Source: Agapanthus africanus (taxonomy: Eukaryota; Streptophyta; Magnoliopsida; Asparagales; Amaryllidaceae). From it: a stretch of 64,000 nucleotides of DNA. Each line of letters starts with the position of its first letter. Position 1 is the first letter of the stretch. Below are positions 20,025-31,333 of this stretch, piece after piece. The notes under the pieces are model-generated. The model worked only from the letters and a program-made list of their open reading frames with translations. It had not been told where the DNA came from and ran no database searches. The stretch lies in contig JASDDO010000006.1 in NCBI GenBank assembly GCA_030015575.1, forward strand, positions 321,704,361 to 321,768,360. Reading direction: 5' to 3'. The translations under genes were made by a program, and so were the position numbers.

Positions 20025-21500
20025 TTTAATTGAAGTTTGGGGGAGGGTCTTTTTGTATATATTTTTGTTTTCTTTTTCTCTAAAAAATAAAAATAAAAAT
20101 TTTTCAAAACATTAAAAATAAAAAAAAAATTGTAAATAAATAAACAGGGGAGTATCGGCATTTTGACCCTCTTTGTTTAGCATGACAGTGAGGACACTGT
20201 CAAGTTCAAGTTTGGGGATATGCTCGGTACGTCTTCCTCCTTCGCATTCATGTGTACATTTTTGCATTTGCATACTTATTTGAAAACCCATAAAAATTTG
20301 AAAAAATTCAAAAATTATAAAAATTAATGTATTCAATTTTGGCTAATTGACTGAGTTTGACAAATAGGTCAACTGGTTAGGAACAACTAGATCTTAGACT
20401 TAGTAAATTAAAAACTCTAAAAATAACCTTTCTTAAAGTTTAACGGTAGAAAGTATATGTTTTTGTAGTTTATTTAGAAATAGGCAAATTTTGGGTTCAC
20501 TTCTTGGGCTAAGTCGAAACAAGGGAAGAGTATTAAAACTTTTATTAGAGTATAAGTTTGAAAAATAGTTCCTAGCTTAAATCTAGATTCTGAAAATGTA
20601 TACCCTACAATTTGCACAATCACGCACCTTGAAACTTGGAATAGTAGAGGAGACCTTGAAATGCTCTTGTCTAAAGTCCTTAGTACAATGAAAATATAAA
20701 AAAAAAGTGAATAAAGGAAAAAAATGGACACTGGTTTTTGTGATTACTTAAGGCTGTAAAAATAGAAAAATATTTAGCGAGGGTGCTTCATCACCTAGTG
20801 CCTTAGACCAACTGGTTTGGGAGTCACTGCTAAAAGCCTTAGGTGTTGCAAAACTAGGAAGTACGCTTTAAAGTGCTAACGCATTTTGTAATCGGTCGTT
20901 GGTACCTCAAGAAGTATTAACGGTCGCATGAAGGATGTGTAAGAAAATTTCATTCACCAACTAATTAGTACTTTGGACAATGGATGAGAGTACGATTGCT
21001 TGATTTGAATTTCCAAGTGTAGGGGTGATCTATACACACACGTAGGGGTATGTGATTGGAATCTAGATAAGAGAAAGGAATGAAGAATAGAACTTGTATC
21101 TTTAGTAGAGTTGATAAAAATTCCTAAGTAGAGATGTAACCCTAGAAGGAAAACTTAAGAAATGCCGAAAGCTAAGTAGATCTGCAGGATATATATAATC
21201 TTAAGTTAAATAATGAGGAAGTGTGAAGAATATGGGTGGATAATTTGCGAGTCAAAAGATAATAGAATTCCTTGTTAGAAAACCTAATTAGAGAACAAAA
21301 GTCAATGGGCTGAATTGATAGGATTTTGTAGGTGTAATCCGCTGAAAACCCTCAGGAGACATCACTCCTCCTACTAGGGACACCTAGAGGTTTAACGGCT
21401 TGTTGCACGAGCTCAGTGCAATCGCGTTTCCCTGCGAAAGTGCGGTTAGGTTTTTTGTAGAGAATAAAACAATAAGTTTGCTCGAGGACGAGCAAAAGAT
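20025..21500 (+). other. Ath-1 3' untranslated region with conserved islands
   Basis: No gene. It holds two extra polypurine-like tracts (AAGTTTGGGGGAGGG at 20034 and AAGTTTGGGGATA at 20209) and a perfect hairpin GACAGTG-AGGA-CACTGTC at 20184-20201. Islands shared with Ath-2, Ath-3 and Ath-4 are near 20600-20670, 20785-20850, 20880-20945 and 21345-21440. The last holds TTGCACGAGCTCAGTGCAA, a hairpin. Confidence 0.75.
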
Positions 21501-21515
21501 AAGTTTGGGGGTATT
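21466..21515 (+). promoter_or_regulatory. Ath-1 AGGA hairpin and polypurine tract
   Basis: TTTGCTCG-AGGA-CGAGCAAA forms an 8-bp hairpin (about 21477-21496). It is followed by AAGTTTGGGGGTATT (21501-21515), which abuts the 3' LTR. The same pair is present in Ath-2, Ath-3 and Ath-4. Confidence 0.85.
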
Positions 21516-22816
21516 TGTTCACACCATAATATTGTATTTTATATTCCCCATTCTTATGCATTTTACAATGAAAACAGGTGCTTTTGACGCATGTCTGCTA
21601 CATGTTACAGGTTACAGGTTCTTGGACAGGAAACAGTGAAAACGATGAAAAGATAATGCAAAAGTGGACTTTAACCAACAAACAGAGAATCTTGATCAAG
21701 CCTACATGAAGATCAGTTCACAAAGCAAGATTCAAGACATCGACTCAAAGCGAACGGTTAAAAATCCATTGCGAATTGTTCACTGGAAATCTGGAACTAA
21801 CCTAGAAGCCCAAATGGAAAACAACATACATAAACAGAAGCCCAAAAAGTCAATGAACCAAACCCAAAAAGCCCAGAGCCCAATTCCAGATTTTGGCCGC
21901 GGAACCGCGGCCAAACCAGGCCTCGAGCCGCGGTTCCGCGGCCGTCTAGTGCACGGAGTTCGAGAATTTTTTCCAAAATGCTGAGGCGGCGCGGATCTTT
22001 GACTTGGTGTTTTCTTAGAGGGCATTTTTGTAAAAACAGATGTGCGAATCAAAATGTAACCTAGGGTTTCCTATTATCTATAAATAGGACTCTAATCATT
22101 GTAATTTCTCATGCCTCTTTTCAATCAATAAAATTCAGATTTTCTGAGAGCAAAATTCAGATCTGTTCTTCTTGTTTGGAGGGAGCCGTCAACTAGTAAG
22201 TATTTTTATCTCTTTTAATTTAATGTCTTCTCATCCCCTAATGAGCGAGTAGTCTCCTCGCTTGTTAGGGTTAGCCTTAGGGAAAGGGTTGAGAGATGAA
22301 ATCTCTCGCCCCTTTCAATGCCACCTTCACCTAATGAATAAGAACTTCATGCATACGAACACAACCGCTCCCTGCGGCATCCTACCCTTCAAGGTAACGA
22401 TGAACCGTAGTATAAAGGGCCGGTTCTGCGCGTTTTCCGTGAGGGTTAGGATAATTATCAATAAAGGTAGGGTACAAATCTAGAGGAAGAAACATCTTCC
22501 CAAAAGATTTGTATCCACTTTATTGATCATTAACTTAACACCTAAGAGATCTAAAAAAGGAAGGTATTGAAAGCGGTGAGAAAAATCTTTAATTTCCAAA
22601 ACTTCCCCTAATCCTAATCCTAGCAAGATTCTTAATTAAATTAATTAGATCCAGTCTTTAGATTTTTATAAACCTACCAAAACTACAAAAAGAATCAACT
22701 CGTTAAAACACTTTAAAGAAATTTACCCGTCTCTGTGGATCGACCCGTACTCACCGGCTAGCTGCGAAGCGACGCCGTTTCTGATTGCGGTAAACTCATA
22801 ATTTTTGGATCAATCA
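21516..22816 (+). repeat. Ath-1 3' LTR
   Basis: Same length (1301 bp) and almost the same sequence as 14210-15510. The differences I counted are mostly C/T or A/G transitions. It is followed by the second GCTTG. Confidence 0.95.
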
Positions 22817-22821
22817 GCTTG

Positions 22822-23379
22822 CTGAGATCCGCAGAGTCCGTCATGTATTTCTTAGACAAGTTTCTTTGCTTCCTCAGGCCCCAGGCATCTTAGCCATATG
22901 TAGTTGAATGATCTTTTATATAGAGTATCAATAACGAAGGCAACTGACAAAGCTCGTTTTAAAAGCTGATGTCTCGACGACGCATCTTCGGGCGTTCATT
23001 GGGACTTAAAGTAGTCTATGAAAATTTCCCTCCATTCCTTGACCTCTTGTTCATCCTCTATTTGAAGGACTACTTATTTGATCGTTTCATTTCCTTCGGG
23101 TAGTTCTATCAGGTCTTCCGAAAATATATCTGTTGGTGCGAGGACCCTGCGGCTTTGCACAGCGATCCTTGCATTATCGAGGTCTTCATCAGATAGTTCT
23201 TTAGCCAATTTGGCTAACGAATCCACTTTGCAGTTTTCCGCTCATGGTATGCTTTTCAGGGTATAGAAAGAGATTTGTGTCAGCAGTTGCTGCACTCTTT
23301 CGCCATACTTTATCAGCTCTGACTTGCATGTTTGATAATCTCCGTTTACTTGACTAACGATTAGTTGGGAGTCTCCATA
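22822..23379 (-). pseudogene. pol: Tat-1 second RNase H and connector, broken
   Basis: Read from 23379 down: YGDSQLIVSQVNGDYQ, then KYGERVQQLL, CKVDSLAKLA and EDLDNARIAVQ. This is the RNase H-like domain that Tat-lineage elements carry after RT. Stops interrupt the following connector. The upstream half (RT and first RNase H) is missing because Cop-2 begins at 23380 and its far side is not found. At the low-coordinate end the frame runs into the integrase zinc finger (HDGLCGSQQA; the second histidine is glutamine) and on into 14204 across Ath-1. Confidence 0.8.
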
Positions 23380-24773
23380 TGTTAGGAATATGTATGCCCT
23401 AGAGGCTATTATTGTATGATATAGTGGATGCTTGGACATATATATAGAGGGCTTTCTTGCTCGACATGATAGTATGCTATCTGGTTGCTCTTTATCTTAA
23501 CATGTACACTTGTATTACTATACTGTCTCTCTGATACATGTTGATAAAGCCCTTAAGATGTTTGCTTGACTACCAGGACTATGATGCAGATCATACCACT
23601 GGGACTTGTGTAGTCTACAAGCACATCCTTTAACTGTTCCTAGTCGATGGAGTATCGAGACAGGGCATCGATATTCCAGAATAGACCAGTGTGTACGTTT
23701 CTTGACCCTGTAGGGGGCGATGGTTGTCCCATAACCATTGGTGTTTGACATCAAAGATTGTACACAGGTGCTCATTAGATAATGGGTACACCGAACGGGA
23801 CTCGCCGAGAACTCCTAGATGGTACAAAACCTATCGTTAGATAGCAGTTCTCTGGTGACACAGGTACGGGTTAGTCTGTAGATCCGAGATCGTCATAGTG
23901 TCTTGTGTGGTTCCCACTGTGCTTTGATTTCCTCCCTACCACGACTCAAAGGAGTCGTGCAAATAGGTGGATTTTGTGTACATTCCCGAGTCACATGGAG
24001 GCAGTGAGCGATAGGAGGGGTTTCGTCTCTCCCGGTATTGGGAGTTGATATTGTGCTATACTCGATTGGCTATAATAGTAAATCTCTGGACAGGGTTGAT
24101 GAGATTTACTGGTAAGTGTTATGAGTAGTTTCTCGAACCGTTATGAGCCACACATCGGCATGAATTGTCAAGTTACTGGGGTCTGACGATTCCACCCCTA
24201 GACTCGATATGCGACATATCAGATGAAGAGACCGGACTGTACGGTAAGTGTTACTTACAGGCTTCATGGGAGTTTGGACAAATTTGTTTGTTGATCTTCT
24301 AATCGCTCAATACCTGGGTAGCCGTTACGTTCAGCTAGTACCGCCGACGGCTTGTAGATAACTGATGTAATCATTACCTACTGCTGGCATATTGACGAGT
24401 CTTTAGAGTCCCACACAAAGATTTCATAGTTCAAGAGAAACGAAGTAGGGTACATATGCTGATATGTGCGGGAGCCTGATTAAATACGAATATGTGATAC
24501 CGTATTCTAATCTGGCAACATTTATTATCGGTCAGGTTATATGTGATATAACTGGATTATTGAATCAAGTATTGATTTGATAATATGATATACAGATGAA
24601 TGATATTAGTCGGTTATATATGATATAACCGGATTATTAAATCAAGTGTTGATTTGATATAATTATATATTAACTAATATTATTGCTCACTAATTATTTC
24701 TCTCTCTCTCTTAATATATATATATATATATTTATATGTATATATGTATGTATATTATATATATATATATGTA

Positions 24774-24812
<39 letters not shown>

Positions 24813-25521
24813 GAAGCATGGCATTTCTATTTTGAGAAAATAGAAATATGAGATGGAAAAAGGAGAGATATTTGTGGAATGGGTGAAGTATGGCTTGATC
24901 ATTTGTTTATTCATTTGTGTTCAATATACAAGCATGGTTGCAATTTATTATTGCATTTTATTGCATGCTTCAACAAGTGAATTATTTATTAAGCCATTTT
25001 TCACACTTCCTCATTTTTACCCTAGCTCATTTTTCCTTAGCTCTCTCCATTTTCTTTCTTCTTCCTCTTACTTCAAGCTCTAACCCTCACATGAGTTGTG
25101 AACTTTAGAGCTTTAGAGTATTCTAAGTGAGCTTATACTCTTTCTTCATTAACCTACACTGTATTAGCCATTAAGTATAGGTTGTTTCATTCACTAATAG
25201 TGGATTAGTGAAGCGGTAGCTCAAATTAGAGAAGCTTCAAGGTGGATCATTTTCGACATGAAGATCGCGAAGTAAGCTCGTTCCTTCTTCAAGTGGAACC
25301 TAGAGGAGTCGTAGGGACTACTACCAGGAGCTATAGAAGTGAAGGACTCGATCTACAAAGGTTGTTATTTCTATCACTTAGTTTAGAACTTGATATATCA
25401 TCATATAAACCCTAATACTCTATTTAGATTCTAGGTTAGTGTACCTTAGCACCCTAAATTTTTGAAAATTGCATGCTTAATGCCGGTTTAAATATAGTGG
25501 TGGTGCTAGGACACACTTTCA
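23380..25521 (+). mobile_element. Cop-2 5' LTR (Ty1/Copia)
   Basis: Begins TGTTAGGAATATG, directly inside the Tat-1 RNase H frame, and ends CACTTTCA next to a tRNA-Met primer-binding site. Length is 2142 bp. It contains TA-rich microsatellites (24716-24810) and repeated small palindromes at about 24530-24665. I see no gene. The 3' LTR partner is absent. Confidence 0.8.
24716..24810. repeat. TA-rich microsatellite
   Basis: Interrupted (TA)n and ATGTAT runs in the Cop-2 LTR. Confidence 0.9.
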
Positions 25522-25534
25522 TGGTATCAGAGCC
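25522..25534 (+). promoter_or_regulatory. Cop-2 primer-binding site (tRNA-Met)
   Basis: TGGTATCAGAGCC immediately after the LTR end is the standard initiator-methionine site of plant Copia elements. Confidence 0.92.
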
Positions 25535-27272
25535 AAGTTAGAACATTTGGGGGAAGTCTTTACGACGTTAAAGTGTTCGATCGAGTTTCAAAACTCGGAT
25601 TTCACCAAGTTTCTGTCCATTTTTCCAAAGTTGAAATTTTTGAGATTAAAAATAAGCAAAAAATTGTGCAAGGTATTTTATGGAGCCTCAAGAAATACGA
25701 GGATCTAATTCGTTCAAACCGCCGCGGAACCGAGACCTAACCCCAAGTTTGGCCGCGGTTCTGCCGAAAGTTTGTTGAATTGTGAGATTGTGCTTCTTAT
25801 GCTGCTCCATTATCTTATTTGGCACTTTCTGGGTGTTTTTAGTGAGGCTCAAGTTATTGAGGTTTCTATGATTTGTGGGTGTTTCATAATTCGATCGAAA
25901 TGTTTAACGTCGTTTAGATTATGATGATATATGATACAATATTTGGAATCCACAATAATTAGTTTTGAGAAAACTAGTTAGTGTTTTATAAATCTAGTGT
26001 TTTAGTTTCGGTTGATCGATTGCCATGGCGTTTTGATTCAGATCAAAACTTTGTCGCAATCTTGTATTGTACGCGAACACTCGCCGGGAAACACTACTAG
26101 ATAGCCAAGCCCTATAGCCCCGACTATGTAACTGTAGGAGAACCCCTTTGCCAAAAGTATCCACTCGGGTGCTCATAGCTGCGGTGTTTCGCCTAAGTGC
26201 ACTTCGTCGACGGCATCGGGGGTGCGGCCATCTAATAAATTTTCCGTCGAGCATTCGATCAGGTAGTCGGGAATCTTTTTGAATTACCCGACTAAATTAT
26301 TGAAAAGTGTTTTCGATTCAAGACTAAAATGCAAGGTTTATAGGTTAGGCATGAAATTCAGAATATGTGATATTCCGGGTTTATGATGTCTATGGTATAT
26401 GCGGATTCTAATTATTGTAGTTTTTTATTTCTTTTCTGCGACCGTAAGTGTAATATGTGGTGTATCCCCGATCTCGTTGCTATATGTCAACGGAATTCAG
26501 GATACACATATTTACTTACGTTGATGACATGTGATGTTATGTGTTGTTGTGATATATTATCTTGGATCGTCATGATTGAATAGCTGGGGGTTTTTACGTG
26601 AAATGAGAGTTTTTGTATTTTCATTTATGTAAAAATTGTATGTAATATTCTTTTATTAGGACACTTCCAGGTTGAGGATGATGTCACTATTGATATATAT
26701 TATTTACTTTTCCGCATTAGGATAGACCCAAGGTGGGAAGCACAAGTAACCGGGTTCTAGAGTCCAGTAGGAGGCCATCTCGAGGAGTCGAGACCGGGTC
26801 TCCTAACTCTAGAATTGGTAGGGTTGCTTACCGCTCTCGTAGGGGTTTAGGGATGTGGGTTTGGCTATTCATCACGACCGTGGAATCCATGTTTTTCATT
26901 ACTGGCTTAATTTAAAACACAGACCTCCTAGTATATCCAATATTTGATATGTTTGACTTTTGCTGCTTGAGTTCTATGATGTGATCATATAACTGCGTGA
27001 GACGAATGCAATATATATATATGATATATATAATAAACGTTGCTTATGTTTTGCACCCGCGCTAGTCCAGCCCTCGCTCTGCCGTTAGTCAAGTAACTTA
27101 ACAGTGCATGACGGGGCCACGTGGCGAATGCAGATGGTATAAGCATATGTTCTATTTTCGTTTCTTTTCTGTGATATTTAGGGAAACATAAATGATAGGA
27201 CTTAATGAGATTAATGGAAAGAAAAGAAACCTAAAGATGTTATAGAATCAAATTTTTCAAAAAGGTAGCACT

Positions 27273-27545
27273 AGTCCTTGCTTTGCATAGTTGTATTCCT
27301 TGATGAATATCCAGCACCTCATTCGATAAGGAAAGAGCCGAGATCCCTTCACCGGGAGTGACCTCTTTAGTAAAACTAGCAAAAGCTACAACCCACTCTA
27401 TTTTGTTTTGATAGCTTCTCCAGTTCTTGCTTTGCATAGTGGTATTCCTTAATGAATATCCAGTACCTCATTTGATGAGGAAAGAGCCGAGATCCTTTCA
27501 CCGAGAGTGACCTCTTAAGCGAAACTAGCAAATGCTACAAAAACA
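27273..27545. repeat. Tandem duplication, period 149 bp
   Basis: The unit beginning AGTYCTTGCTTTGCATAG occurs at 27273 and 27422 with about 90 percent identity by eye. The minus strand of the first unit is open (27240-27437), but the second unit has stops, so coding is doubtful. Confidence 0.85.
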
Positions 27546-27656
27546 ACTCCTTTTCAAATCACTAGATTCTACAACGTATCAAGTTCATTACGTTAAAGGT
27601 TTTCTACAAAACCAGTCACAGCCCACCGTCATTTCAGATAAGGACTATTTAGTATT

Positions 27657-27871
27657 TGTGCTGCGTTTGTTGACCATAGTCAAGGCGTAGTGTGTGATAG
27701 CGGATTAGTGCTTATCTGCCATATATGATGGGAATGGATTAGGGTAGTCGTATGGCCTTGTTGACCATAGTTAAGGGTCGTACGGGTGGGTTTAATTTAA
27801 TCACGAAATGACGGGTTGAACTTGGCTAGCGCTTATGATTTGTTGACCATAGTTAAGGCCATAACTTGCTA
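27657..27871 (+). repeat. Three hairpins with a shared loop in the Cop-2 leader
   Basis: Loop TTGTTGACCATAGTYAAGG occurs three times (about 27665, 27759 and 27840). The flanking arms differ and still pair: TGTGCTGCG with CGTAGTGTG (many G.U pairs), CGTATGGCC with GGTCGTACG, and TAGC..TTATG with CATAA..GCTA. The loop resembles TTGTTGGCGAGTTGYCAAGG of Cop-1. Confidence 0.8.
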
Positions 27872-28480
27872 GGGGTAAAAACAGATATTGGGAATTTCAA
27901 GTATTGAAATTTGCAACGAGATTGCATACCTTCTATGAGATAGTTGGATCACGATACCCACTGCGAGTAAGTGTTACTCCTTGGAGAGTTTTGCACTTTA
28001 CAATTAGCTGATCCAGTAGGTGTCTAAGAAAGGTGTTAGCGGGGTTATGCTCCTGCGGAAACGAGGTTATTTAATTAGTTCCATGTGAAAGCATGTGAGA
28101 CTCCCTCGGAGTACCAATACCTGCCCGGCTGACCGATTGGAAACTTGTAGGGTGTATTTAATCCTGGCTAATATTATCTTTTAGGGTTTGAACGAAAATT
28201 TGATAAAAACAATGGGAGCCATCCTGATTAGATAAGATAATAACCAATCTAATCTTACAAAGAGCGCATGCTAAAGCGTTTCTTTCTCTCTTCAGGTAGC
28301 GACCATTACACGCCTTAATCAAGATAATAATATGGTTGTATTGACCGAACCCACTTACTATACTAGGTTAGGGAACGACGGTTCCACTCTATCTTATGAC
28401 TGTTATAAGTCTGAGTAAGGAATAAGCGAATATCAGGATTCCCACGCAACCCGAACGAAGAAAGAGCATGCTAATGCATT

Positions 28481-30215
28481 TTCTTCGGGTGTGTTCATTA
28501 CCGAGAATTGTTTCTCAGTATGCTCTACATCCTGGGTATTAGATACCGGATCAGGATCCAACGTATGTAATTTTTTACATTAGTTAAGGAGAGGTAGAGA
28601 ATTGGAAAAATGTGATATGTCTCTCAAAGTAGGGAATGGAGCAATTGTTACAGCCAAATCAGTTGGCGAATATCACATAGTATTACCAAATGGTAATACA
28701 ATGATTCTGAACGACTGTTATTACATACCAAAAATGATGTGCAATATTATATCAGTTTCTTTATTACATAAAGAAGGATATAACTTTGTATTGGAGGAAA
28801 ATGTTATGAACATTTTTCCTAAATCACGTGTTGATTGGGTTTGGTACGTTATGTAATGGTATATAGGTTCTAAATCAAATGACAGTTCTAAGCGTACAGA
28901 ACACACACAAGAGGAAAAATTCAGAAATGAACGAAGCCTTCTTATGGCATTATAGACTAGGTCATATCAATACGACAAGACTAGCTAAGTTACATAAAGA
29001 TGAATATTTGAATCAGTTCGAATTTATATCTTATGAAACTTGCAAGTCATGTCTCAAAGGGAAGATGACCAAAACTCTATTTACTGGACACGGAGAAAGA
29101 GCTGCTGAACTCTTAGGACAATACATAGTGATGTATATGGTCCTATGTCTACACATACCAGGAATGATTCCTCGTTCTTCATTACTTTCACCGATGATCT
29201 CTCAAGATACGGACATGCGTTCCTGATGAAACACAAATCTGAATCTTTTGAAAAATTCAAGGAATATAAGAACGAAGTTGAGAACCAGACGGGTAAAAGT
29301 ATTAAAGTCCTACGATCTGATCGGGGAATAGAATACTTGAGCACGGAATTCTGAGACTACTTAAAAGAGAATGGGAGTCTCTCTCAGCTTACTCCTCCGT
29401 ATACACCACATCACAATGGAGTAACGGAGCAGAGAAATCGCACCCTATTAGACAAGGTGTGCTCTATGATGAGTGTTGCTGAGTTACCTATTTCCTTTTG
29501 GAGTTATTATGCACTTGAGACAGCTGCATACCTATTGAATAGGGTTCCGACCAAATCCGTGTCTACCACTCCATATGAGATATGAAATGGGAAGAGACCA
29601 TCTCTTAAACGAGTTAAGGTATGGGGTTGTCTGGCTTATGTTAAAAAGAAAAATCCTGACAAGCTCGAGGCAAGGTCTGTTTTGTGCAAGTTTGTGGAAT
29701 ATCCAAAGGATTCATATGGATATATCTTCTACCACACTGAGAAACAAAATGTGTTTGTTTATCAATACGCCGCCTTTTTAGAAAAGGAATTTCTTGTGAA
29801 AGAAATTAGTGGTAATGAGGTAGGACTGGAAGAAGTTCCAGCTACACAAACTATAACTGACGATTTAGTAGAACCGGAGGATTCAATAGTCACCGACGAA
29901 TCTCAGCCACTCCGCAGATCAAGTAGGGTTCCTCATCCACCTGAGAGATACTATGGTTTTCTCATAGACGGTATGAGCAAGGATTGCATCATAGAAGATG
30001 ATGACCCAATTAGTTTTGAGCAGGTCATCATAAGTGGAGACTCTATGAAATAGCTGGATGCTATGCGATCTGAGATGGAATCCATGTACACCAACAAAGT
30101 ATGACTTTGGAAGTTGCTCTTGAAGGGGTAAAACCAATAGGGAGCAAGTGGATTTTTAAGAAGAAAATTGGTGTAGATGGATAGGTTGAGACCTTCAAAG
30201 CTAGACTTTGTCGTC
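28481..30215 (+). pseudogene. pol: Cop-2 pol: protease, integrase, start of RT
   Basis: Protease motif WVLDTGSGSNVC is at about 28535, followed by NDCYYIPKMMCNIISVSLLHKEG. The pre-integrase zinc domain (LWHYRLGHINTTRLA, then CKSCLKGKMTK) is at 28940-29070. The integrase core keeps ITFTDDLSRYG, LRSDRGIEYL and HHNGVTEQRNRT, so the acidic triad is present. After SSRVPHPPERYYGF (about 29920) the RT begins (VKPIGSKWIFKKK, 30130) and is lost near 30215. There are frameshifts near 28860 and 29125 and stops at 29353, 29584 and 30051. Order protease-integrase-RT is diagnostic of Ty1/Copia. Confidence 0.88.
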
Positions 30216-31317
30216 AAGTTAGCTAATAAGCTAACTTAGATTTTTATTCCGAAAGCTTAGTTGATACGTTGGAAATAACTAAATTCTAGGTTTAGGAATT
30301 GAAAACCCTAAAAATAACCCCCATTCTGCTTAACCTTGGTAAGTATACGTCCTTACAGTTTTTTTTGAGAAATAGGTAATCTTGAGTTCAGTTCTTTAGT
30401 TAAGTCAAGATGAAGGGAAAGTATTGAAGCTTTACTGAAAGATAAGTCTGAAAAATAGGTTCTGCTCTTAAGTCCAAATTTAGAAAGTATATATCCTACA
30501 AACTGCACATACACGCACCTTGAAACTTGGAATAGTAGAGAATACCTAGAAAACCTAGAATGAAAGAAAAAACGGTATTTAAAGCTAAACACCTAAAAGA
30601 GCATCATTGAAAAATATATCTAGTCTTGAAAAAGAAAAATAAAGAAAAGAAAATAAATAAAGTCAAGACCTGGAATCTGCTATTTACGCTTTAAACTCAC
30701 ACATTCAGTAATCGGCCGTTAGTGCCCCAAGAAGCATTAATAGTCGCATGAAAGATGTGTGAGCATCACCGTCCATCATTAAATGAAAAGAAGTAATATT
30801 ATGTATTAGGGCAAGGGTATTATAGCTTGAATTGAATTCTTGAGTGTAGGGGTGCAAATATACACACACGTAGGAATATACAATCGATGTTTGGATGAAA
30901 GATAGAAATGAAGAATAAGACTTATGTTTTCTGTAAAGTTGATAAAAGTCCCTGATTTGAGACCGCGCTTTAGAAGGAAAACTCAGGAGATACCAATATC
31001 TTTCTAAACTTTTTTGGAACGTATAGGATCTGAGGTTAAATAGATAGGAGGTGTGAAACATAGGGGTTGAATATTTCTAACTTAGGATGATAGAATTTCT
31101 AACCTAGATACTAAACTGTAGGAGTAGAATCAACGTTAACTTATGAAACTAGCTTGACGGGATTTTGTGGGTGTAATCAGCTGAAAACTCTCAGAAGACA
31201 ACACTCCTCCTACTAGGGACACCTAGAGCTTTAACGGCTTGCTGCACACGCTCAGTGCAATCGCGTTCCCTGCGAAAGTGAGGCTAGAATTTTGTTTTGC
31301 TCGGGACGAGCATAACC
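30216..31317 (+). other. Ath-2: 3' untranslated region of a truncated Athila
   Basis: From about 30265 the sequence matches the 3' region of Ath-1 (20380-21500), including CACGCACCTTGAAACTTGGAATAGTAGAG-type, AATCGGCCGTTAGTGCC-type and CCTCCTACTAGGGACACC islands. No coding sequence remains. The junction with Cop-2 lies between about 30215 and 30265 and carries no visible duplication, so a deletion joined the two elements. Confidence 0.75.
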
Positions 31318-31333
31318 TAAGTTTGGGGATATT
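31318..31333 (+). promoter_or_regulatory. Ath-2 polypurine tract
   Basis: TAAGTTTGGGGATATT directly before the LTR, preceded by the hairpin TTTGCTCG-GGA-CGAGCATA. Confidence 0.8.

Larger units (their letters stand above)
14210..22816 (+). mobile_element. Ath-1: complete, young, non-autonomous Athila-type element
   Basis: The element is 8607 bp, with two 1301-bp LTRs, a tRNA-Asp-type primer-binding site, gag-protease, a C-terminal tail ORF, a long 3' untranslated region and a polypurine tract. By eye the LTRs differ at about eleven positions out of 1301 (below 1 percent). Using the widely used grass rate of 1.3e-8 per site per year, that would be on the order of a third of a million years; the rate is an assumption. 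RT, RNase H, integrase and the env-like gene present in Ath-3 are absent, so it must be moved in trans. It splits the Tat-1 integrase. Confidence 0.93.
25535..28480 (+). other. Cop-2 leader and unrecognised gag region
   Basis: No gag hallmark is visible on the plus strand, and short frames here look random. The leader has GC-rich stretches resembling the Athila LTR palindromes (CCGCCGCGGAACCGAG, 25719; TTGGCCGCGGTTCTG, 25749). It also has a 149-bp tandem duplication (27273-27545) and three hairpins (27657-27871). Gag has probably been deleted between the hairpins and the protease; an old insertion in 26000-27200 is possible but I cannot define its ends. Confidence 0.5.

Noticed and set aside
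27240..27437. Minus-strand 65-residue frame in the Cop-2 leader
   Set aside because: The tandem copy right beside it has stops in the same frame, and no related coding sequence is adjacent.
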